Shown here: one piece after another, positions 1 through 7,049 of the stretch
How the letters are laid out: the number at the start of each line of letters is the position of its first letter
Position numbering within the stretch: the first letter of the stretch is position 1
Source of the DNA: Actinomycetales bacterium
GTDB taxonomy: Bacteria > Actinomycetota > Actinomycetes > Actinomycetales > JAHECE01
Direction of reading: 5' to 3'
Assembly: GCA_024641895.1 (NCBI GenBank)
Contig: JAHECE010000048.1
Span: forward strand, 726 to 13,309
Length of the DNA: 12,584 nt
Position numbers and translations under genes: made by a program
The notes under the pieces: generated by a model
Told to the model about the DNA's origin: nothing
What the model saw: only the letters and a program-made list of their open reading frames with translations
The model's database searches: none

Positions 1-52
1 CGGCCCTGGGACCGCTCACGAGGACGACCGTCAGGTCGGCTACCGAACTCAC
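1..52 (-). CDS. 5' end of next operon gene, possibly a P-loop NTPase (partial)
   Basis: Only 17 codons are visible before the window edge. The GTG start at 50-52 overlaps the TGA stop of the tubulin-like gene (49-51) as GTGA, which suggests translational coupling. An AGAGGG ribosome binding site lies at 62-67, nine bases upstream. The visible product is VSSVADLTVVLVSGPRA. The hydrophobic stretch TVVLV followed by SGPRA resembles the first beta strand of a P-loop NTPase running into a Walker A loop. This is inference, because the diagnostic GK(S/T) would lie beyond the window. A distinct GTPase is known from published neighbourhood analysis of tubulin/vWA loci, which fits. It could also be an unrelated small protein or not a gene at all. 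Confidence 0.45.
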   Translation of the reverse strand, partial: MSSVADLTVVLVSGPRA

Positions 53-3000
53 CAGAGATCGCCCTCTTCGGCGGGATCGGCGACGTGGGTGACGGCGCGC
101 CGCAGGTCCGACAGTGCCGCCAGGACGTCGAAGCGCAGGTCGTAGGAGGCCGGCACGTCCATGACGTCGGTCCGGCGCTCGACCTCGGCGAAGTACCGGG
201 TGTAGTTGGCGTGCAACCGGTCGAAGCGGTGCTCCGCCGTCTTGCGGCGCTCCTCGAGAGACTCCCCGGCCTCCGGGTCCCGCACCGGACCGCGGCCGTC
301 ACCGATCCACGCCAGGAGCTCGGCGGACGGCTGGAGGTACGACTCGTAGCCCCCTCCCCTGCCCGAACGGCCCAGGTCGCGCAGGCGGCTGTACGGAGCC
401 ATCGGCTCGAGGCTGGCTCGCGTGTTCACCTCAACCATCGCGAGCAGCACCGACTCCAGGACCGCCGGAAGCAGCTCGGGGTCGGCGATCGTGTCCGTGG
501 CCAGCAGCGGCCGCGGGAAGTCCCGGTAGCAGCCGCCCGGGCCGGAGTGGTCGGGCACCCAGATCCGCACGCCGCGCTCGTCCAGCTCGAGGTGCTTGAT
601 GAGCCTTGCGGTGAACCAGCCGCGGATCATCGCTCCCCGCATGGCCGGGGACAGCGGCAGTGCCTCGGGCAGCGCCCTGGCCCGGCGCCACCGCCAGAAC
701 TCCGCCCGGGTGTCGGGGGTCTTGCTCCTCGCTCCCCACTCGGCGGCGATGGGCTTCATGAGCGAGTCGAACACCACCGGCTCGTAGGGCTCCGCCAGGA
801 CGCTGAAGATGTCGATGAACGACTCCGGGCCCTCACCGAAGCCCTTGGCGACGTCCTCCGACCACTGGTCCTTGGCCTGCAGCACCCGGCGCACCACGGA
901 CTGCCCGGGCGAACGGTCCGGAACGGCATCTCGCTGAAGGACATGCTGTAGGGCGCCGAGGCGACGCCGTGCACCTGCACCAGGACGCCGGGGTTGATGC
1001 TCACGAGCGGCGCGGAGGCGTTCAGCGCCCCGATGAAGCCGCCCTCGAACGCCGCGAGCCGGCGGCCGTGCTCGGTGGGGTCGGACTTGCGAGGGTCGAG
1101 GTAGTCGCGCAGCCCTTCGTGGACGTACGTGCCGAGCGCCGTGCCCTCGCGCTCGAGCCACGCGCGCGACCGCGCGATCAGTGCGGCGGCCGACGTGGCC
1201 AGGCTGAAGGAGGCGCGGGAAGGGGCCGAGCCGACGCCGGCCCGCAGGTGGTGGTCCCGAGGCACCCAGTCGACGTCGCGGGTCAGGAGCTGCTGCGCCG
1301 TCGGCTCCGGCTCGTCCGTGCCGAGGATGATCTGGCTGACGGCTTCCCTCCGGGCCGCGCCCGGCTCCGAGGCCTCGACGGACCGTCGGACGAGGGAGTC
1401 CAGGATCTTCGGGTAATCCTGCGTCGGCTCGAGCAGGAACTCGTTCGGCGCGGCGCGCAGCCGGGCGGGGACGACGTCGCCCGTCGGCCAGGTCGAGATC
1501 GGCGAGGGCTGGCCATCGGGCCGGGCGACCTCCTCCTGCGCCAGGGCCGAGCCGCCCCGCTGCACGGCCTCGCGCAGTGGCTCGACAAGGTTCGTGACCA
1601 GGTCGGGGATCAGGTCGGCCACCAGGTCGCGCAGGTCGGCCTCGTCCTGGTAGACGAGAGCGTCGATCGCGTGGTGGATACCGCCGGTGATCGCCGGGGA
1701 CTCGGCCGTGATCGTCGACCCGCCCGCCCCGACCTGGTCGGCAACCTCCTGCTCCCCGCCGGCGGCCCAGCGGCGGTACCCGGCGGCGTCGCCCCTCAGC
1801 TCCTCCTGCACCTGACGCAGGTCGCCGGAGAGCATGGCGAGCATCCGCGCCGTCACCGGAGCACCGTGGATGCTCACCGAGCGGGCCACCTCGCCGGTCA
1901 GTCGATCCTGGATCGCGGGGACCCACTCGCGGGCACGGGCATGCCGGGCGGACCGCAGCTCGTCGAGGAACGCCTGCGCACGCGCGCTGCACTCGCTGAC
2001 GATCCGGTGCTTGACCTCCGTCGCGGCGAGGCCCTTGCTCGGGATGCCACCGGCCACCCGGGACCGCAGGTCCGCGGCGAGCTGCTTGGCACGCTCCACC
2101 TGTCCGCGGGCCCGGAGGGCGTCGACGACGTCCTGCTCGTGCTCACCGCGCTGGGCCAGGCCCGAGGCGGACAGGAAGGGACTGAACGCGTCGCGGGCGA
2201 CGTCGGCGACGAGGGTGCGCTCCATCCGGTCGTCGTCGGGAGCCCGGAGCTTCTCGTGCCGGCGGAGGATGCGCTCTGCCGCCTCGCGCGCCATGGCTTC
2301 GGCCGCATAGTCCCGGAAGCGGTCTCGACCGAGGCCCACCCGGGCGGAGCCCAGGGCGGTGAACGGCGTCTCCGTGCCGGCGGCGTGGATCGGGAGTCGA
2401 TCGGCGACGGTCTGAGCGGCCGCCGACCAGTTGCCCTGCGTGTAAGCCCCCAGCCGGTCCTGAAGCACGGAGCTGGCGACCCAGGAGGCGATCGAGCGGC
2501 CCATCGCCCGGTAGATGTCGTTCTGCGTCGCGTAGGAGACGTGCTCGTTGCGGTTGCCGATGAGGAACGGGTAGCGCGGGCCGAGCCTGTTGACCGCTCC
2601 GAGCTGGATGCCCTGCTTGGAGAGCAGCTCGTTGGTCTCGTCGCTCGGGCCGTCGGTGTTCCAGTACCCGCTGAGGATCTCCCCGAGCGTGGCGAGGGAG
2701 TTCGGGCGGACCCCGCGGCGGAACTCTTCCTTGAGGTAGTCGAAGACGTCCGGCGCATACAGGAACGCGATGCTCTCGGACGCCCAGGGGTCGCCGAGCC
2801 CCCGGATCGCGTCGCAGACGTCGATGATCGCGCCGGCGCCGGAGCCGCCGGCGATCGAGGAGACCACCAGCACGACCGGGTCGTTCCTCGCGGTGCTCGC
2901 GGTCCCGCCCAGAGCACGGGTCGCCTCCTGCAGCTCGCCCACGACATCGGCGCCGGTGAGCCGTCGCCGGGCCGTCCAGACGGCGTCCCGAACGTCTTCC

Positions 3001-3392
3001 AGGCCGGCGATGGTGATCACGCGGCCGAGCGCGCGGTACTGCCCCGCTCCCTTGCTCGCCGGGATGTTGACCTTGCCCGGGTCGGGGCGCCAGGTCCCCA
3101 TCGCGTCGCCGATCGGGGTGCGACCCGTGCCCGCGAGCGCGGCGTCGATGTGCCGGTACGTCAGGCCCACCTTGACGAGGCCCTGGTAGTCGCTCGGCGG
3201 TAGCTGGCCTGGAAGGTCGGGGTCGTTGCCGTCCGCGTGGGTCGGGACGTCGATGTGCAGGAACTGCCACGCGCCGGGCAGCGGGCCCTCCCAGCCCGCC
3301 CGCTCCATCCGACGGCAGAGCTCGTCACGGACCACGCGGAGGGTCTTCCCGCCTGATCCGCCGACACCCAGCATCAGAAAGGGACGAAGCAT
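49..3392 (-). CDS. Tubulin/FtsZ-like GTPase-fold protein (Tubulin_2 type), with an apparent -1 frameshift
   Basis: This is a large tubulin-superfamily protein of the kind annotated as tubulin-like domain-containing protein. It is expected to bind a nucleotide and perhaps polymerise in the cytoplasm. The N-terminus has GVGGSGGKT at residues 9-17 (T1-like loop), AGGSGAG at 181-187 (the tubulin signature loop, normally GGGTGSG) and an ND pair at 291-292 in a helix that may be the T7/H7 equivalent. A long alpha-helical middle and C-terminal region follows. The first frame runs from the ATG at 3392 and would stop at 756. Sense homology-like sequence switches at 918-923 into the frame ending at 49. 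With one base restored, MPF is followed by PDRSPGQSVVRRVLQ and the protein is 1114 aa. The start is supported by an AAGGAG at 3404-3409. It is third in the operon, 46 bases after the vWA gene. The frameshift may be a sequencing error or real inactivation. Confidence 0.85.
918..923 (-). other. Frameshift point in the tubulin-like gene
   Basis: Read on the minus strand, the first frame gives ATG-CCG-TTC (MPF, residues 822-824), then degenerates to RTVRPGSPWCAG. Re-reading one C, or restoring a lost one, gives MPF-PDRSPGQSVVRRVLQAK and continues sensibly for 290 codons to 49-51. On the plus strand the GG at 920-921 would have to be GGG. I see no X-XXY-YYZ slippery heptamer here, so a programmed shift is unlikely. 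A one-base loss in a short G run is the simplest explanation. Confidence 0.8.
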
Positions 3393-3397
3393 GTGGT

Positions 3398-3410
3398 CAA
3401 GGGCTCCTTG
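3398..3410 (-). promoter_or_regulatory. Ribosome binding site of the tubulin-like gene inside a small hairpin
   Basis: The AAGGAG at 3404-3409 sits 11 bases before the ATG of the tubulin-like gene. It lies within a perfect 5-bp inverted repeat, CAAGG-N3-CCTTG, with a 3-base loop. The 46-base gap between the vWA stop and this start holds nothing else obvious. The hairpin could lower translation of the third gene relative to the vWA gene. It is short and may be chance. Confidence 0.45.
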
Positions 3411-3438
3411 TCTCGATCGTCATACCCGTCTCTCCTGG

Positions 3439-6291
3439 TCAGTCGAAGATCGACGGCGGTCGGTGGTCGGATCGATCAGGTCCAGGACCGTGTCGGGCCG
3501 CTCCACCTGCGACGTGTCCGGTGCCGGACGGACCCGGGTGCCGGCCTGCCGGCGCGCCGGGGTGGGAGGCCGACTCGCCGGAGAAGGCCGTCTGCGGGGC
3601 GTCCAGTCCGCGGCCGAAGACGCTCGGCGGTCTCGCGTCGCCCGCGGGCACGCCTGACGTCATCGGCCGGCTCGAGCCTGCCGACGCAAGGGGTCGCGAC
3701 GACGCGGGCGACACCGGGCGCCCTGCGCCGGTGACCGCGCGCCCCTCACGATCGGGAGCCCCGCCGTCGTAGGGACCACCGGCGCCGCCGGACGGCGGGC
3801 CGTCGGGCCCGTCCCCAGCGCCGGCCGCCGCGGCAAGCCGGGCAGCTAGCGCCACGGCTCCCTCGTAGACGGTGGACCAGACGTCGGCGCTCGACGCGAG
3901 ATGGCTCTCCTGGGCCCGGATGAGCTCGGCGAGGCCGTCGTCGTCGTCACCGAGGCAGACGAGGCGGCCGCGGAAGTCACCCTGCTCGTCGGGGCGCGGG
4001 TCGAGCGTGAGATAGAGGCTCGAGGCGAGCCCGAAGCCCGCGTGGGCGCGGCGTCCGTCGCCGGTGAACGGGCGGCGCCGGTCCGTGCTGGCCACGATCT
4101 CGTCGTCGTCGAGGCTGGTGAACCAGGCGGACGGCTCGCGGAACGGCACGATCGGCAGGGTGCGGCCGAACCTGAGGCCGGCGACCTCGACCTCGCGCGA
4201 CCGGCTGACCTGGCCGAAGCCGGCGTAGCGGAAGTCGTCCGGGAACAGCATCGTGGCGGAGCCGTCGGCGCGCCGGAGTCCGCGGGCGGAGAGGACGACG
4301 GGGACGACGGCGACCCGCGTGCGCGGCCCGAGCGTGAACCGCGCCAGGTAGTAGTTGCTCGCCCAGCCGATGAGGAACGGGACGGACAGCGCCAGGGCTA
4401 CCAGCAACGCGGTGATTCCCCACCGCAGCGGCTCGTTGACCGGACGCGTCATCACTGCGGCGACGTCCACGGCCACCTCGACGCTCTGGCCGTCCACCGC
4501 CGTGAGCGACACCCCGACCGTTCCGTCGATGCTGCCGTCGGCCTCGGCCTCGGTCGTGATCTCGAACGGCCAGGAGACTGTCCCTCCGGCGGGGATGTCG
4601 AGGCAGTCCGGCGCGGTGACCGCGATGCCGCCCGCGCGACTCGGCCCGGTGACGTCAGAGCCCGCGAGGCAGGCACGGGTCGCGCCGCGCTCTGCTCCGG
4701 TGAGCTCGAGGACGCCGGCGGCCGTACGCGCGCCGGCGAGCGTCGGGAACACGAGCGAGGGCGTTCGCAGCGCGGGGAAGGCCGCGGGCAACGCCGTGGC
4801 GATCACGACCGAGGTGCGCGCCGCCCCGAGGGGGTTGTGACTGGGCATGGTGGTGGCGGTGGCGACGGCGGAGAGAGAGACGGAGGCGACGGCGCTGCCT
4901 GCAGGCACATCGAGCCAGCCGACGGTGGCGCCGCTCGCGTCCCGCTCGAGGGGTACCGCGGCGCCGTCGGCGACGAGAGCGACGTCGAACGTCTCGAAGA
5001 CCTGCTGGATCACGGGGCTGCCGTCGGGGAAGACCGCGCGGACCTCGATGGCCGAACGCTCACCGACGACGATGCCCTCGGGGGCCGTGACCTCCAGCGA
5101 GACGCCCCAGACGTAGTAGAGGTCGACCGTGGCGGGGGCACTGACGGGCGCGTCGGTCTCGAGCGTCCAGACGCCCATCCTCGGCGCGCCGCCGTCCCGG
5201 TCGACGGCGATGACCGCGAGGCCGTCCCGCACCGTGATCACGACGTCGGCGCCGGTCACGCGGGACGAGCCGGGCGTGACGTCGATCCGCGTGCCGTCCG
5301 GCGCGACGAGTTGCGCCCGGCCTTCGGCGGCGGTGTCGAGCACGGCACGGAAGCCGTTGACGCCCATGTCCAGCGGGATCGGGAGCGTGCCGGCCGTGCA
5401 TCGCTCGCCGGGGCACGTGATGGACGCCGCCGCGGCACCGCCCTGGAGCAGGGAACCGACCCCGGCGAAGAGACGGCGAAGCGAGCCGGGCTCGTCGGCA
5501 CGAAGGAAGGCGCCGGGCCTGGACCCGGCCGCCAGAGGCGTGGCGCCGCAGGTGGAGCCCGTGCCGTAGCCCTCGGCGATGGCGCGCAGCTGCTCGCGCC
5601 ACACGGCCGTGCGGGGGTTGGACTCGGCCGCCAGAGCGACGGCGACGATCGCCGAGCCGGCGCGTCGGATGCCCTCGACGAGCCCCTGCGGCTCGCACAG
5701 CTGACCCCAGGCCTCGGCCTCGCCGGTGCCGGGGACGTCGAGCTGGCCATCGGTGAACCACAGGATCACCGAACAGGTCGGCGAGCCGATGGCCGCGGAG
5801 CGCGCCGCCAGCGACGTCTGGGCGCCCCCGAGGGCGGCGCGGTAGTCCGTGTAGGCGCCCACGTTGCGGCCGGGGAGGTCCGCGCGCGCCGTGCGCAGCA
5901 GCAGGTCGGCGTGCCGGTCCGCGACCACGCCCCACGGCACCAGCTCGGTGTACCCGCCGCTGAAGGTGGCGAGGCTGGCCTCGATCGTCACCCGCCCGGC
6001 CGAGGAGGCCTGCAGGCTCTGGAGCGAGTCCACGACCGACTCGATGGCGCCGACCCGGGCGTTGCCCGGGTCCGTGGTCCGCAGGCTGCTGGACTCGTCG
6101 ACGACGATCGCGGCGAGGACGTGACCGGACGAGGCGGCACAGGCTGCGATCTCGGAGAGGGCGTGCTCGCCACGGGCGCTGAGGTCGCCGGTCGCGGCCT
6201 GCGCCGGCCGGGGCGTCGAGAACATCACGAGGAGCATGCCGATCAACGCAAGAGCGGCGAACCACTTGGTGCTGAGCTGCATGTGGGTCAT
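3439..6291 (-). CDS. Membrane-anchored von Willebrand A domain protein
   Basis: The 950-aa protein starts at the ATG at 6289-6291, which overlaps the previous stop as ATGA. GGAG lies at 6300-6303. An upstream in-frame ATG is only a longer open frame inside the previous gene. Residues 5-32 form a signal peptide ending in AQA. The vWA domain follows, with a complete-looking metal-binding site: DESSS at 65-69, Thr148 in AYTDYRAAL and Asp181 in FTDG. Beta-rich, Ig-like sequence extends to about residue 620. One transmembrane helix spans about 624-646, followed by positively charged residues. A cytoplasmic domain of roughly 200 residues comes next. Last is a Gly/Pro/Ser-rich disordered tail from about 855, carrying RPPSVF at 887-892 and RPPSIF at 944-949. 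I infer that it senses or binds a ligand outside and signals to, or anchors, the tubulin-like protein inside. Confidence 0.88.
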   Translation of the reverse strand: MTHMQLSTKWFAALALIGMLLVMFSTPRPAQAATGDLSARGEHALSEIAACAASSGHVLAAIVVDESSSLRTTDPGNARVGAIESVVDSLQSLQASSAGRVTIEASLATFSGGYTELVPWGVVADRHADLLLRTARADLPGRNVGAYTDYRAALGGAQTSLAARSAAIGSPTCSVILWFTDGQLDVPGTGEAEAWGQLCEPQGLVEGIRRAGSAIVAVALAAESNPRTAVWREQLRAIAEGYGTGSTCGATPLAAGSRPGAFLRADEPGSLRRLFAGVGSLLQGGAAAASITCPGERCTAGTLPIPLDMGVNGFRAVLDTAAEGRAQLVAPDGTRIDVTPGSSRVTGADVVITVRDGLAVIAVDRDGGAPRMGVWTLETDAPVSAPATVDLYYVWGVSLEVTAPEGIVVGERSAIEVRAVFPDGSPVIQQVFETFDVALVADGAAVPLERDASGATVGWLDVPAGSAVASVSLSAVATATTMPSHNPLGAARTSVVIATALPAAFPALRTPSLVFPTLAGARTAAGVLELTGAERGATRACLAGSDVTGPSRAGGIAVTAPDCLDIPAGGTVSWPFEITTEAEADGSIDGTVGVSLTAVDGQSVEVAVDVAAVMTRPVNEPLRWGITALLVALALSVPFLIGWASNYYLARFTLGPRTRVAVVPVVLSARGLRRADGSATMLFPDDFRYAGFGQVSRSREVEVAGLRFGRTLPIVPFREPSAWFTSLDDDEIVASTDRRRPFTGDGRRAHAGFGLASSLYLTLDPRPDEQGDFRGRLVCLGDDDDGLAELIRAQESHLASSADVWSTVYEGAVALAARLAAAAGAGDGPDGPPSGGAGGPYDGGAPDREGRAVTGAGRPVSPASSRPLASAGSSRPMTSGVPAGDARPPSVFGRGLDAPQTAFSGESASHPGAPAGRHPGPSGTGHVAGGAARHGPGPDRSDHRPPSIFD

Positions 6292-6617
6292 TTGGCCAGC
6301 TCCGTCGCGACGACGAAGGCGTGCCACACGCCGCACAGCAGGCCGACCGTCAGGGCCGCGCCGGCGAGCCGGTCAAGGCCACGTTCCGGGTTGAACCACG
6401 GCGACGAGCTGGCCCTGGTGCGCGCGGCGCGGTGCACCTGGACGAGGACCGTGACGACGACGGCGCCGAGCACGTACCCGGCGACGGCGGCCCAGGCGAA
6501 CACGTCGCCCGGTCCGAGGAAGAGCAGGGCTCCCGAGGCGAGCGTCGCGGCGACGGCACCGAGAACAGGCCAGCGCGACGTTCGCACGGCCCGCGAAGCA
6601 ACGGCAGCGCCGGCCAT
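6288..6617 (-). CDS. Small three-helix membrane protein, first gene of the tubulin/vWA operon
   Basis: This is a 109-aa integral membrane protein that I do not recognise as a named family. Hydrophobic helices lie at about residues 17-35, 39-60 and 83-104. Arginines before helix 1 and the basic loop HRAARTR between helices 2 and 3 predict a cytoplasmic N-terminus and an external C-terminus. The start at 6615-6617 is chosen because a strong GGAAGGAG lies at 6624-6631, seven bases upstream. The ATG 39 bases further upstream has no such site. The stop codon overlaps the vWA start (ATGA), so the two proteins are likely translated together. By position it could be a membrane partner of the vWA protein. 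That role is inferred from neighbourhood only. Confidence 0.75.
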   Translation of the reverse strand: MAGAAVASRAVRTSRWPVLGAVAATLASGALLFLGPGDVFAWAAVAGYVLGAVVVTVLVQVHRAARTRASSSPWFNPERGLDRLAGAALTVGLLCGVWHAFVVATELAK

Positions 6618-6777
6618 GTCGGGCTCCTTCCCGCTATCGATGCCCCTCATGGGCACAGTCCTGCTTCTCTACCCTCGTGATGCCTATCGGCAGCCGCGGC
6701 CAATAACGCAGTAAATGACGCGATGAATCCACCGAAGATGTTGTGACAAAAGTAGTGCAATTTGCCTCTAAATGGGC

Positions 6778-6801
6778 GCGGCATTCATTTGTCTATGCCG
6801 C
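6778..6801. promoter_or_regulatory. Inverted repeat GCGGCAT-N10-ATGCCGC, candidate operator
   Basis: The arms are perfect 7-bp inverted repeats separated by 10 bases (centre spacing about 17 bp). That geometry fits a dimeric repressor or activator contacting adjacent turns of DNA. It lies at the edge of the AT-rich core between the divergent genes. As RNA it could also form a 7-bp hairpin, but no T run follows directly, so I favour an operator over a terminator. No regulator gene is visible in the window. Confidence 0.4.
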
Positions 6802-6821
6802 ACCATCGTTTTGTCGAGGCT

Positions 6822-6833
6822 CGCAGCGCTGCG
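6822..6833. other. 12-bp perfect palindrome CGCAGCGCTGCG
   Basis: This is a fully self-complementary 12-mer 21 bases downstream of the 24-bp dyad. It is followed at once by the odd-centred GCGT-G-ACGC (6831-6839). It may be part of the same regulatory cluster, or a chance event in GC-rich sequence. Confidence 0.3.
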
Positions 6834-7028
6834 TGACGCGGAAAGGAACGCCGCGAGCGGCCCGCAGGTCGCCGTGCGGGAATCGGCGGCGGCCGGGACC
6901 ACGGAGCAGTCGCCGGGTCGGTGGCTCCTTGACGCGCGGCGCGGTCGGCGGCGGCGTACCGGGAAGCCGACGGCGGTGCCCGCGATGGGGACGGTCGCAG
7001 ACCGACGTCACCGGCGGGGTACAGAATC

Positions 7029-7049
7029 GGGGGCGTGCCGACACCCCCC
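7029..7049 (+). promoter_or_regulatory. Hairpin enclosing the start codon of the helicase-associated gene
   Basis: GGGGG (7029-7033) pairs with CCCCC (7045-7049), and the start codon GTG (7035-7037) pairs with CAC (7042-7044). A single C (7034) is bulged and the loop is CCGA. The 8-bp stem would bury both the only Shine-Dalgarno-like G run and the start codon. No standard ribosome binding site is present, which together with CAGAAT at 7022-7027 suggests leaderless or structure-controlled translation. Confidence 0.35.

Larger units (their letters stand above)
6618..7034. promoter_or_regulatory. Divergent intergenic region with AT-richer core and several dyads
   Basis: These 417 bases separate the leftward tubulin/vWA operon from the rightward helicase-associated gene and contain no convincing gene. 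The stretch 6701-6815 is about 45% GC by hand count, far below its surroundings, as expected for promoters in a high-GC genome. Dyads inside are TTGT-G-ACAA (6741-6749), GCGGCAT-N10-ATGCCGC (6778-6801), CGCAGCGCTGCG (6822-6833) and CCCGCA-N8-TGCGGG (6861-6880). A minor TGCCC-N5-GGGCA lies at 6641-6655, just before the operon's ribosome binding site. I could not assign clear -35/-10 pairs on either strand. The weak CAGAAT at 7022-7027 would fit a leaderless start at 7035. Confidence 0.5.

Noticed and set aside
918..923. Programmed -1 ribosomal frameshift in the tubulin-like gene
   Set aside because: The site reads CCG-TTC-CGG with no slippery heptamer and no obvious stimulatory structure; a one-base indel explains it more simply.
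969..3203. Long plus-strand open frame opposite the tubulin-like gene
   Set aside because: Arg/Gly/Val/Asp-rich composition typical of antisense frames in GC-rich genes, no recognisable motif, while the minus strand has clear tubulin motifs.
3342..3368. GVGGSGGKT read as a Walker A P-loop
   Set aside because: It lies at residues 9-17 with a second AGGSGAG loop at 181-187, the arrangement of the tubulin/FtsZ fold; a P-loop ATPase would lack the latter and show a Walker B.
3901..6714. Long plus-strand open frame opposite the vWA gene
   Set aside because: Low-complexity Gly/Arg/Ala/Asp sequence covering two real minus-strand genes with signal peptide, vWA motif and membrane helices.
6743..6773. 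GTGACA-N18-TCTAAA as a rightward promoter
   Set aside because: The -35 is good but the -10 lacks the key A2/T6 positions, and its distance to the gene is about 260 bases.
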